DNA of 18,086 bases from Alphaproteobacteria bacterium (GCA_011522945.1 WTHY01000154.1:1-18086); one strand, 5' to 3'. Positions 7,542 through 14,690 are shown, counted from the stretch's first letter. Notes: generated by a model not told the origin, from the letters alone. Numbers and translations are program-made.

Positions 7542-8513
7542 ATGTCTAAGTCTCTAAGTGATGGCAGTATGAATGATAATCTGCCACAGGCAGCTACAGA
7601 GCAGCATAATTTTGTGCTGCCATTTTATTTGACAGGATCTGATGAAGAGACCACACCACGTATCAGAGGGCGGATCACGAGGCTGGCAGGGCCTGTTGAG
7701 TCTATTCTAGCGCGCCATAATTACCCAGATGCAGTAGCAGAAATGACAGCTGAGGCCATGGCGCTGGCAGCCTGCTTATCAACCACTTTGAAATTTGATG
7801 GTGTCTTCACCCTTCAGGCTAAGGGTGATGGCGCTGTTAAAACGCTCTTTGCTGATGTTACAAATACAGGGGCGATGCGTGCCTATGCTGCCTTTGACGA
7901 TGATTCAGCGCAAGATATGAAACAGGGACTGCCTGCCATTCTGCCAAAAATGATGGGTGGTGGGTATATGGCCTTTACAGTTGATCAGCAGGCAACAGCA
8001 CAACGCTATCAGGGGATTGTGGAATTAGACGGCCCGCATTTAGGGGATGCGGCGGTGGCTTGGTTCAAGAATTCTGAGCAGCTTGGCGCATCAGTATTAA
8101 CAGCAGCACAGCGGACAGATGCAGGCTGGGTAGCCTCTGCATTAATGTTACAGCAGATTGCAGCTGATGGCGGCACTGGTCCTGCACTATCCTCTGATGA
8201 AGCTGATGATTTGTGGCATACAGCCATGGTGTTGCAAAGTTCTGCAGAGCGTGGCGAGCTGTTAGATGTGAATCTGCCGTTAGAGAATTTGCTATACAGA
8301 TTATTCAATGCAATGGGGCCGCGTACAACAGAGATACGGCAGATCTCTGATCAATGCCGTTGTTCATCAGATAAGGTTGAAGCTATGTTATTAGGCTTGG
8401 GTGAAGATGATGTGCGTAGTCTGGCAGATGAGAGTGGCAAGCTCATTGTAGATTGTGAGTTCTGCAAAATTAGCCGTGTCTATACTGAGGATCAGCTTGC
8501 AAAGCTGCGTTAA
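7542..8513 (+). CDS. hslO: Redox-regulated molecular chaperone Hsp33
   Basis: Cytoplasmic holdase that binds unfolding proteins after oxidation releases zinc from its C-terminal cysteines. The 323-residue product shows the N-terminal Hsp33 fold (VLPFYLTGSDEETTPRIRGRITRL-like start, residues about 25-48) and the C-terminal zinc switch. C272-x-C274 lies in QCRC and C305-x2-C308 in CEFC, the standard CxC...CxxC arrangement. Also typical is GGGYMAFTVDQ in the middle. ATG 7542 has GAGG at 7530-7533, eight bases before it. It lies 110 bases after argF on the same strand; this argD-argF-hslO order recurs in alphaproteobacteria as I remember it. All four cysteines are present, so redox control should be intact. 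Confidence 0.95.
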   Translation: MSKSLSDGSMNDNLPQAATEQHNFVLPFYLTGSDEETTPRIRGRITRLAGPVESILARHNYPDAVAEMTAEAMALAACLSTTLKFDGVFTLQAKGDGAVKTLFADVTNTGAMRAYAAFDDDSAQDMKQGLPAILPKMMGGGYMAFTVDQQATAQRYQGIVELDGPHLGDAAVAWFKNSEQLGASVLTAAQRTDAGWVASALMLQQIAADGGTGPALSSDEADDLWHTAMVLQSSAERGELLDVNLPLENLLYRLFNAMGPRTTEIRQISDQCRCSSDKVEAMLLGLGEDDVRSLADESGKLIVDCEFCKISRVYTEDQLAKLR

Positions 8514-8721
8514 GCGCAAATGCGCGCCCAGACCATTAGGCCCCATCTCCTAGGCCCGAGATTCAATCTAAGACTGGCATAGGTAATCATCTAATTGCAG
8601 CCTAGAAATATTTCTGAGGTTGCAAAATAGTTCTATCTAGATTTTGGTCTTTAATTACGCCTATGATATGGCCATGCGCACCGTCATTGGTGTAGCAAAA
8701 ATTGGACATTAGGAGGCTGCC

Positions 8722-9303
8722 ATGCTGTTACAACGTCTGTTCATTATCGTTGGTTCAGTGTTCATTCTAACAGCATGCCAAACAACTGAACTGCCAGCCC
8801 CACCAAAATTTGAGGCGTCAGCATATGCGCCCCTATCACTGAATGCGCGCAAACTTGATATTATCAACAACTGGATAATGCCATTGCAGGATCCATATCA
8901 GGAACATTTACTGCAACCAAAACCGTCAGATGTTCTGGCTGACTGGGCCTCTCGGGTACTATTGCCGGCAGGTGGATCTGGTGAACTTATTCTCGATATC
9001 TCTGAGGCGTCTGTTACAATTAGCGATTTGCCTAAATCAGAGACGCTCTTGGATAGTTTTACTGATCGCCAAGATAGTATTGTGCGTGTCACCTATTCTG
9101 CCATGCTTATGTGGATACAACCTGTTGGTGGACAGCAAGCTGCTGTTGAAGTGCGCGCCTCAGCAAGCCAGACATTGCCGGAATCTTCCCGTCCAGTTGA
9201 TTTTGATGTAGCAATCCAGGAGGCAATCTTGTCGGCGCTCGCAGAAATGGATCAAAAATTACGGGCTGAAATTGCCGGCCTTAATGGCTTGGTTCTGCCG
9301 TAA
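8722..9303 (+). CDS. Small secreted lipoprotein of unknown function
   Basis: A 193-residue protein starting with a lipoprotein signal: MLLQR, a hydrophobic stretch, then the lipobox LTAC with the acylated Cys at residue 19. The mature part begins QTTELPAP, a flexible linker, with no Asp at +2, so outer-membrane sorting is expected by the E. coli rule. The rest looks like one alpha/beta domain: a segment around NNWIMPLQDPYQEHLLQPKP (residues about 50-69), WASRVLLPAGGSGEL, beta-rich middle strands, and a C-terminal helix ending KLRAEIAGL. It resembles uncharacterised lipoproteins I recall from Rhodospirillales; no function is known to me. The start is firm: a perfect AGGAGG at 8711-8716. It follows hslO by 208 bases and converges on trkH, and may have its own promoter. 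Confidence 0.85.
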   Translation: MLLQRLFIIVGSVFILTACQTTELPAPPKFEASAYAPLSLNARKLDIINNWIMPLQDPYQEHLLQPKPSDVLADWASRVLLPAGGSGELILDISEASVTISDLPKSETLLDSFTDRQDSIVRVTYSAMLMWIQPVGGQQAAVEVRASASQTLPESSRPVDFDVAIQEAILSALAEMDQKLRAEIAGLNGLVLP

Positions 9304-9374
9304 TATGATTTACTCATGCTGACATCGCATTTGCTGATTTGTGTCTAGCTATGGCTATGATATCAGTAAAAGGC

Positions 9375-10820
9375 TCAGCGCTGCCAGAAAAGTGGGTTCA
9401 GTATCACAAGTACGGTAAATAGCTCTAATCTGCCAAGCAACATACCAAAACACATAATCCACTTGGAAATATCAGGAAGGCTGGAAAAATCCCCAGCCGG
9501 GCCGATAACAGGTCCTAATCCTGGACCAACATTTGATATTGCGGTCGCCGCGCCTGACAGTGCTGTATCAAAATCAAGGCCGCTTAACCCAAGCAGCATC
9601 GCCAGCATGACAAAGCTAACAATATATAGATAGAAAAAGCCCATAACAGCATCCATAACGGATTCTGGCACTGGGCGGTTATTATAATAGGCCAGTACAA
9701 CGCCATGGGGACGCAAAAGGCGGGCAATCTGAACGCGAACTGTGCCCATTAAGACCTGAAGGCGGAACATTTTGATGCCGCATGTGGTTGAGCCAGCACA
9801 GCCACCAATAAACATAGAGATAAGTAAAATTGTAGTCGCAAATCCGCCCCAGGCCGCAAAATCTGCGGTGCCATAACCTGTGCCAGTTATAATGGAAATT
9901 GCGTTAAAGCTGGCAAGGCGAAGTGCCGTCAACCAGCCCATACCTTCACTGATTAGAAAAATCGTAATCAGTATCACAACGCCAATAACAAGCCGCATAA
10001 ACCAGCCAACTTGTGGGTCTTTGATGAGGGCGCGCCAGCCGCCGCGGGTAAGTGCAAGATAATGCACAAAGGGCAGTGAGCCAGCAATCATGCCAGCAAT
10101 GATAATCATCTCAATAGCTACGGAATCAAAAGCGCCAATTGAAGCTGTCTTTGTAGAATACCCACCAGTTGCCAAAGTGGTCATAGCATGTGCCAACGCA
10201 TCAAATGTAGGCATGCCGGCAAAGGCTAGCATAATCGTCCAAAGCAATGTTAACGCGGTGTAGACTATAAACAGGCCACCTGCCAATTGACGGGCTCGTG
10301 GAATCACATTTTCGGCATTTTCAAATGACTCTGTTTTAAAGAGCTGCATCCCGCCAACGCTGAGCATCGGCAAAACCGCCATGGCCATCACCACAATACC
10401 CACCCCGCCTAGCCATTGTAGCAAGGCGCGCCAGATCAAAATACCACGAGAGGCACGTTCAATTTCAGTCAAAATCGTGGAACCGGTTGTCGTCACACCT
10501 GAGATGGATTCAAAGACTGAATCGGAAATTGATAATTGCAAATCTGAGAGGAAAAACGGTAATGCGCCAAAAAGGCCAATGAAGAACCACGCCCCATTCG
10601 TTAGCAAAAAAGCCTCTCTAAGACCTAAATCCATCTCATCTTTTTGATGATTGGATAGCCAAAGGCTAATGCCAAAAAATCCAGTCAATAAAGCTGCAAT
10701 TGCAAATGCCTGCCAGTTGGGATTGCCATCTGCCAAATCCAAACCCATAGGCACGAGCATGGCTGCTGATAATAATGTCAGCAATAGACCTAAAATATTA
10801 AATACAGGAGAGATTTGCAT
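9375..10820 (-). CDS. trkH: Trk-type potassium uptake membrane subunit TrkH
   Basis: Inner-membrane K+ translocating subunit that works with the cytoplasmic NAD-binding regulator TrkA. The 481 residues form the expected run of hydrophobic helices with four pore loops: GVTTTGST (residues 108-115), LATGGYST (216-223), ITGTGYGT (311-318) and SNVGPGLG (429-436). Each holds the filter glycine. FIGGCAGSTTCGIKMFR (338-353) is a strong family signature, and the protein ends in the usual NPLFWQR. The length is normal. ATG 10820 is the only clear start; the Shine-Dalgarno (GGGCGG) is poor. No trkA is in the window. The gene is convergent with the lipoprotein gene and lies 141 bases after folE on the same strand. 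Confidence 0.95.
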   Translation of the reverse strand: MQISPVFNILGLLLTLLSAAMLVPMGLDLADGNPNWQAFAIAALLTGFFGISLWLSNHQKDEMDLGLREAFLLTNGAWFFIGLFGALPFFLSDLQLSISDSVFESISGVTTTGSTILTEIERASRGILIWRALLQWLGGVGIVVMAMAVLPMLSVGGMQLFKTESFENAENVIPRARQLAGGLFIVYTALTLLWTIMLAFAGMPTFDALAHAMTTLATGGYSTKTASIGAFDSVAIEMIIIAGMIAGSLPFVHYLALTRGGWRALIKDPQVGWFMRLVIGVVILITIFLISEGMGWLTALRLASFNAISIITGTGYGTADFAAWGGFATTILLISMFIGGCAGSTTCGIKMFRLQVLMGTVRVQIARLLRPHGVVLAYYNNRPVPESVMDAVMGFFYLYIVSFVMLAMLLGLSGLDFDTALSGAATAISNVGPGLGPVIGPAGDFSSLPDISKWIMCFGMLLGRLELFTVLVILNPLFWQR

Positions 10821-10861
10821 ATGGCCGCAATGCCGCCCTAATAGCTGATAATCATCTGCCT

Positions 10862-10891
10862 GTTATAATGCAGCGCCATAGGGCTTGTCTA
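10862..10891 (-). promoter_or_regulatory. Candidate trkH promoter
   Basis: On the minus strand TAGACA (10891-10886), an 18-base spacer and TATAAC (10867-10862) lie about 40 bases before the trkH ATG. Five of six -10 bases match consensus. It would make trkH independent of folE. Confidence 0.35.
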
Positions 10892-10902
10892 GCCAGCCTA
10901 TC

Positions 10903-10922
10903 GGCCAGCCCTGTGGCTGGCC
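10903..10922. other. Perfect 8-bp GC-rich hairpin between folE and trkH
   Basis: GGCCAGCC (10903-10910), loop CTGT and GGCTGGCC (10915-10922) form a perfect stem. No T-run follows on either strand, so it is not a classic intrinsic terminator. It may still mark the 3' end of the folE mRNA or stabilise it. Flanking AGCCAGCC at 10891-10898 offers an alternative pairing. Confidence 0.45.
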
Positions 10923-10961
10923 TCTGGGAAGGCAATTTTGCTAAATTGATCACAATTGTGT

Positions 10962-11582
10962 CTAAGGCATCTGAATATGCTGATAAAATCTATCGCGCAG
11001 ATCTTTATCTGTATTAAAGACACCAGTGAAACGTGTGGTAACCATAGATACGTTAGGTTTTTTTACGCCACGTGTTGTCATACATTGATGCTTCGCATCA
11101 ACAAGTATCGCAACACCTTTCGGTTGTAGGGCATTCTGAATTGCAGATGCTACTTGAGCTGTCATTGTCTCTTGTGTTTGCAATCTGCGTCCAAAACTAT
11201 CTAACACGCGGGCTAATTTGGAAATACCAACGACACGGCGGTTCGGCAGATAGGCAATATGCGCCTGTCCCAATATAGGGACCATGTGATGTTCACAATG
11301 TGATTGCAGGTCAATGCCACGTAGCATCACCATATCATCATAGCCTTCAACCTCTTCAAAGGTGCGAGACAACATTGCCTCTGGGTCTTCCTCATAGCCT
11401 GAGAAAAATTCTTCATAGGCGCGTGCCACACGTGCCGGTGTATCAACAAGTCCTTCACGTTCAGGATTATCACCTGCCCAGCGTAATAAGGTTTCAACAG
11501 CAGCTTCAGCTTCGGCGCGGCTTGGGCGGTCCACCACTGTGTCTGCAGAGGACTCGATGTCAGCTCTATCGTAGGGTGTCAT
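10962..11582 (-). CDS. folE: GTP cyclohydrolase I
   Basis: Converts GTP to 7,8-dihydroneopterin triphosphate, the first step towards folate and a possible source for queuosine precursors. The 206-residue enzyme (ATG 11582, GGAG seven bases before it) has the zinc site in SHCEHHMVP, with Cys96 and His99, and HQCMTTRGV with Cys167; His98 is the neighbouring active-site histidine. These correspond to E. coli Cys110, His113 and Cys181. Also present are NPEREGLVDTPARVARAYEEFFSGY-like residues 39-63, VGISKLARVLDSFGRRLQTQE and the final RFYQHI. It is a complete type IA enzyme. It lies 92 bases after the YnjD-like ATPase gene on the same strand; no folate gene is adjacent. Confidence 0.97.
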   Translation of the reverse strand: MTPYDRADIESSADTVVDRPSRAEAEAAVETLLRWAGDNPEREGLVDTPARVARAYEEFFSGYEEDPEAMLSRTFEEVEGYDDMVMLRGIDLQSHCEHHMVPILGQAHIAYLPNRRVVGISKLARVLDSFGRRLQTQETMTAQVASAIQNALQPKGVAILVDAKHQCMTTRGVKKPNVSMVTTRFTGVFNTDKDLRDRFYQHIQMP

Positions 11583-11674
11583 TGTAAATCTCCATGCCGT
11601 ACATTTATCGGCAATATTTTTCGGTATGTCTGTATACGAGGTGGTATATGAGTGGGATCAGGATGTATTTGAGG

Positions 11675-12310
11675 TCAAGATGGTTTTAGAACAAGAATCG
11701 GCCCATCAGCAAGCTCTGCGTCAGAGTCATGGTGGCTAACGAGCAGAGCAGGTATATTGCGCTTTGTAATCTGGTCAGCAACAAACCGTCCGAACCGTTT
11801 TCGCAAATCTGGATCAAGGGCGCTGAAACTCTCATCCATAAGTAATAGTTGCGGCTCTGCAAGCATACAACGCATCAGCCCAATCCGTGCCTTCTGACCA
11901 CCAGATAATGAGGCAGGGTCTCTATCCTCAAACCCTGCCATATCACATGCCTGAAGGGCAGATGTGATGCGCTCATGTCTCTCCTGCCCGTGATAGGTGT
12001 GAGATAAGCCAAAGGCAAGATTTTGAGCGACTGTTAAATGTGGGAATAATAGCGGGTCTTGAAACATCAGGCCGACCTGCCTTTTTTGCGGTGGTAGATG
12101 GCTGATATCCTGGCCATTTAGCGTGATTCTACCTGTCCACTGCACAGCCTTAATATCCACGCCGGCAATGATAGATAGTAAGGTTGATTTTCCAACGCCG
12201 GATGGACCTTGTATAAGCCCCATTTCACCAGCACGGACAGACAAGCTCAAAGCTGAGACAAGCGGCGTATTGCTCTCAAAACCAAGCGATATGTTTTCAA
12301 GGTTAAGCAT
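11675..12310 (-). CDS. ABC transporter ATPase, YnjD-like, without partner genes
   Basis: ATP-hydrolysing subunit of an importer-type ABC transporter. The preferred start is ATG 12310 (211 residues, MLNLENISLGF), which matches the usual start of this small family, with GGGA eight bases before it. The frame is open up to 12442, but that part is repeat DNA. Motifs: Walker A GPSGVGKST (35-43), Q-loop Gln84 in LMFQDPLLFP, signature LSGGQ (135-139), Walker B LLLMDE (155-160), D-loop SALD and switch His193 in SHHD. Overall it resembles E. coli YnjD more than the sugar or phosphate ATPases. The Pro that normally follows the Walker B Glu is Ser. No permease or binding protein gene is nearby: folE follows and a repeat array precedes. 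The substrate is unknown. Confidence 0.85.
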   Translation of the reverse strand: MLNLENISLGFESNTPLVSALSLSVRAGEMGLIQGPSGVGKSTLLSIIAGVDIKAVQWTGRITLNGQDISHLPPQKRQVGLMFQDPLLFPHLTVAQNLAFGLSHTYHGQERHERITSALQACDMAGFEDRDPASLSGGQKARIGLMRCMLAEPQLLLMDESFSALDPDLRKRFGRFVADQITKRNIPALLVSHHDSDAELADGPILVLKPS

Positions 12311-12323
12311 GCGGTGTCCCAGT

Positions 12324-12368
12324 CCAAAACCTATGAGCCCAAAACCTATGAGCCCAAAACCTATGAGA
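12324..12368. repeat. Near-perfect 15-bp tandem repeat, three units
   Basis: Three copies of CCAAAACCTATGAGC start at 12324, 12339 and 12354; only the last base of the third differs (A). On the coding strand of the ATPase they read as LIGFG repeats in the same frame. They end 14 bases before the likely start codon, so they extend the open frame artificially. High identity suggests a recent duplication. Confidence 0.9.
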
Positions 12369-12501
12369 AAGAAAAAGCATAATGATGAAATCTCTCTCAT
12401 GAAACAGATTTGTAGCCGCCTCTTTATGATGAAATTCAGCATTTTCGTCCAGTCTTATAGGGGCAGCCTACGCCAGATAGAGGCATTAGGGGTTATTGAA
12501 A

Positions 12502-12615
12502 TTGGCAGGGCCTAATTTGCAGGACTAAATTGCTAGGACAAAATTGGTAGGGCTATGTTGGTAAGGCTAACTTGTTATAGCTGTGTTGCTATGGCAGGCA
12601 TTTGCTGGATAGGCG
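12502..12615. repeat. Degenerate 14-bp tandem repeat array, about eight units
   Basis: Units start at 12502, 12516, 12530, 12544, 12558, 12572, 12586 and 12602. Examples are TTGCTAGGACAAAA (12530), TTGGTAGGGCTATG (12544) and TTGGTAAGGCTAAC (12558). The phase holds exactly for seven units, then slips by two bases. It occupies the middle of the 413-base gap between the ATPase start and the tRNA; I see no gene there. Confidence 0.75.
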
Positions 12616-12666
12616 AAGAAAAGAGAGTGTATCTTTTAGGTCGCAAGCCGCAATGTGGCAGGAAAT

Positions 12667-12695
12667 TTGTGCCTTTTGGTAAAAACCCGTATGAT
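12667..12695 (+). promoter_or_regulatory. Candidate promoter of tRNA-Gly
   Basis: TTGTGC (12667-12672), a 17-base spacer and TATGAT (12690-12695) lie 28 bases before the mature tRNA 5' end. This is a normal distance for a short 5' leader removed by RNase P. The -10 matches five of six bases. Confidence 0.45.
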
Positions 12696-12723
12696 AATAA
12701 ATGAAACTATAGGGAGATAATGT

Positions 12724-12799
12724 GCGGGTGTAGCTCAGTTGGTAGAGCACGAGCTTCCCAAGCTCGGGGTCGCGGGTTCGAACCCCGTCGCCCGCTCCA
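12724..12799 (+). tRNA. tRNA-Gly, anticodon CCC
   Basis: The 76 bases fold into a full cloverleaf. Acceptor GCGGGTG pairs with CGCCCGC (one G-U), D arm GCTC/GAGC, anticodon stem CGAGC/GCTCG, loop TTCCCAA with anticodon CCC at 12757-12759, and T arm GCGGG with loop TTCGAAC. The discriminator base is T and CCA is encoded (12797-12799). It reads GGG codons. The 3' end begins an array of 20-bp repeats (separate entry). No other tRNA is in the window. Confidence 0.97.
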
Positions 12800-12866
12800 T
12801 TTGCCTGTTGCCTACTCCATTTTCTTGTCGCCTGCCTCATTTGCGCGCTGCCCGCTCCTTTTGTAG
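12787..12866. repeat. 20-bp tandem repeat built from the tRNA-Gly 3' end, four units
   Basis: Units start at 12787 (inside the tRNA), 12807, 12827 and 12847. They read GTCGCCCGCTCCATTTGCCT, then GTTGCCTACTCCATTTTCTT, then GTCGCCTGCCTCATTTGCGC, then GCTGCCCGCTCCTTTTGTAG. The first 13 bases of unit 1 are the tRNA 3' end with CCA; units 2-4 are diverged copies with the tail after it. The rest of the gap to livF (12867-13064) shows nothing I can identify. Confidence 0.8.
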
Positions 12867-13064
12867 GTTCGGTGCTGGGATGGCTGCTTCATCACAAATA
12901 ATGACTTTGCTGATATTAGGTGCAGCTGTACGCCTATGCCTTCACAGCTTTTGCTATTTGGGTGGTAATTAGGCAAAGCATGATGGGTGTAAACTTTGTC
13001 TGCACACTATCAATCCCGGCCCTTTGTGTAGGATATGGTAGCAGGCGATAGCATTTTTCTAATC

Positions 13065-13109
13065 AAAAAAAATCAGCCGGACGTCATTCCCCCGAAGACA
13101 TCCGGCTGA
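13065..13109 (-). terminator. Rho-independent terminator of the liv operon
   Basis: On the minus strand a 13-pair stem (13109-13097 with 13085-13073, one G-U pair) closes an 11-base loop TTCGGGGGAAT and is followed at once by eight T (complement of A at 13072-13065). It lies about 60 bases after the livF stop and points away from livF, so it ends the operon. Confidence 0.92.
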
Positions 13110-13117
13110 CCAGTTCA

Positions 13118-13149
13118 GAGCGCCTGTGTCCCCCGACTATCAGGCGCTC
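13118..13149 (-). other. Second hairpin in the livF 3' untranslated region
   Basis: GAGCGCCTG and CAGGCGCTC form a perfect nine-pair stem (13118-13126 with 13141-13149) around a 14-base loop. On the mRNA strand the loop reads ATAGTCGGGGGACA, sharing TCGGGGGA with the terminator loop eight bases beyond. No T-run follows, so it is not itself a terminator. Confidence 0.7.
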
Positions 13150-13167
13150 CAAAGCCTATTCAGCAGA

Positions 13168-13923
13168 TTAAATGGCTAGATATTCGTGCCGAAGCTCTTC
13201 ATTATCTAGGACTTCTTTAGCTGTGCCATCAAACACTACCTGGCCAGTATCAAGGATAATCGCACGGTCAGCTAAGTTCAGAGCGGCAACAGCGTTCTGT
13301 TCAACAATGATCGTTGTGATACCCTGCTCACGAATATGATGTAATGTCTTTTCAATTTCCTGAACAATAACAGGCGCCAAACCTTCATAGGGTTCGTCCA
13401 GAAGCAGAAGTTTCACATCACGTGCTAAAGTCCGGCCGATCGCAAGCATTTGTTGCTCACCACCAGATAATGTTGTGCCTTCTTGCTTACGGCGTTCACC
13501 AAGGCGTGGGAACAAATCATAGATACGGTCAAGTGACCAACCAATTGGCTTTTCGATTTGTGCCAGAAGAATATTTTCTTCAACGGTCAGGCCTTGAATA
13601 ATGCGTCTATCTTCTGGAACCAGACCAATACCTGCCTGCGCTGCTTGATAGCTTGCCATTGTATGTAATGGCTGATGGTCAAGCCAGATCTCACCACCAC
13701 GAAGTGCTGGATTATCTACGCGTGCAATAGCGCGCAATGTAGATGTTTTGCCAGCACCATTCCGGCCAAGAAGTGCCAGAATTTCACCCTCATGCACAGT
13801 CATATTTACGCCTTGCACGATATAGCTTTCACCATAATAGGCGTGGATATCATAGGCTGAAAAATAGGCAGGTGCAGATGCAGCGTGGTTCTTTGTCATA
13901 TTTTCTTGTGATTGAACGCTCAT
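13168..13923 (-). CDS. livF: Branched-chain amino acid/amide ABC transporter ATPase LivF
   Basis: One of two ATPases that drive the liv-type importer from the cytoplasmic face. The 251 residues show Walker A GRNGAGKTS (53-61), LVPEDRRI with the LivF-typical Q-loop change, signature LSGGE (152-156), Walker B LLLLDE (172-177) and VEQN where other ATPases have the switch His; VEQN is normal for LivF. The ATG at 13923 shares its A with the livG stop (TAATG), which indicates translational coupling. A second ATG eight codons in (MTKN) is possible, since family members lack the first 20 residues. It is the last gene of the operon, followed by two hairpins and the terminator. Confidence 0.93.
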   Translation of the reverse strand: MSVQSQENMTKNHAASAPAYFSAYDIHAYYGESYIVQGVNMTVHEGEILALLGRNGAGKTSTLRAIARVDNPALRGGEIWLDHQPLHTMASYQAAQAGIGLVPEDRRIIQGLTVEENILLAQIEKPIGWSLDRIYDLFPRLGERRKQEGTTLSGGEQQMLAIGRTLARDVKLLLLDEPYEGLAPVIVQEIEKTLHHIREQGITTIIVEQNAVAALNLADRAIILDTGQVVFDGTAKEVLDNEELRHEYLAI

Positions 13924-14678
13924 TAATGTGCCCCCCCGAGATAGGCTTCCTTCACTTTTGGATGACCTTTAATATTTTCAGGCTTATCCTCAACAATCAC
14001 ATGGCCTTGGGCCAGAACAGAGATTTTCTGGGCAAGCGAGAAGACCACATGCATGTCGTGCTCGATCACAACTTTCGTGATTTTGCGCTTTTCCTGAATT
14101 TCAGCCAGAAGGTCGATTGTGTTATTTGTGTCAGCTCTTGCCATACCGGCAGTTGGCTCATCCAGTAGCAATAGCTTTGGATCCTGAGATAAACACATTG
14201 CCATTTCAAGGCGACGCTTATCACCACGTGATAGAGATGCTGCCTGCATATTACGCTTGTCAGCCATATTCACGTCCAACAGCATTTGTTCTGCCTTTTC
14301 CCGAATATCTGCTTGTGCATCCACGCTAGACCAGCCATTCAAGGTGAAGGCACCGTCTCGCTTGGCAAGACATGGGATAATGACATTTTCCATGACAGTC
14401 AGGTCAGAGAAAATCTCAGGTGTTTGGAACACACGTGATACACCGACCTGATTCACTTGGTGTGGCTTTAGACCTAACAGAGACTGACCGTCAAAGGTGA
14501 CTGTGCCCGTATCTGGGATCAGCTTGCCAACAAAGCAATTGAGCAAAGTCGATTTCCCAGCCCCATTCGGGCCGATAATCGCGTGAATCGTACCTTCTTC
14601 AACGGCTAGATTTACATCATCAAGTGCCTGCAAGCCACCGAAACGCTTATTAACGCCGCGTACTTCTAAAAAACTCAT
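13923..14678 (-). CDS. livG: Branched-chain amino acid/amide ABC transporter ATPase LivG
   Basis: Second ATPase of the importer, expected to pair with LivF. The 251 residues include Walker A GPNGAGKST (36-44), SRVFQTPEIFSDLTVMEN with the Q-loop Gln85, Walker B LLLLDE (169-174) and switch His207 in IEHDMHVV. The ABC signature is LSRGD (149-153) instead of LSGGQ. The following KRRLEMAMCL is as in a known LivG subgroup, so the change looks inherited rather than damaging. It starts 12 bases after livM and overlaps livF by one base. The C-terminal KGHPKVKEAYLGG is standard for LivG. Confidence 0.93.
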   Translation of the reverse strand: MSFLEVRGVNKRFGGLQALDDVNLAVEEGTIHAIIGPNGAGKSTLLNCFVGKLIPDTGTVTFDGQSLLGLKPHQVNQVGVSRVFQTPEIFSDLTVMENVIIPCLAKRDGAFTLNGWSSVDAQADIREKAEQMLLDVNMADKRNMQAASLSRGDKRRLEMAMCLSQDPKLLLLDEPTAGMARADTNNTIDLLAEIQEKRKITKVVIEHDMHVVFSLAQKISVLAQGHVIVEDKPENIKGHPKVKEAYLGGAH

Positions 14679-14690
14679 ATCTATACGCTC

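Noticed and set aside
8515..8526. GCGC-AAAT-GCGC hairpin just after hslO
   Set aside because: The stem has four pairs and no T-run follows, so it is not a supportable terminator.
8529..8640. Possible further tandem repeat with a TTAGG/CTAGG core after hslO
   Set aside because: Spacing of the core varies between 11 and 18 bases, so I cannot claim a fixed unit.
12311..12442. 44-codon N-terminal extension of the YnjD-like ATPase, which would look like a signal peptide
   Set aside because: It comes from the 15-bp triplication and neighbouring spacer. ABC ATPases are cytoplasmic and the family starts at MLNLENISL.
12589..12840. Minus-strand frame of 83 codons across the tRNA, containing VRTRDPELGKLVLYQLSY
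   Set aside because: This is the well-known false protein produced by translating the antisense of a tRNA gene. The plus-strand frame with VAGSNPVARS (12739-12972) is the same kind of artefact.
12787..12866. tRNA-end copies as phage or island attachment sites
   Set aside because: Copies are directly tandem with no cargo, no integrase gene and normal housekeeping genes on both sides.
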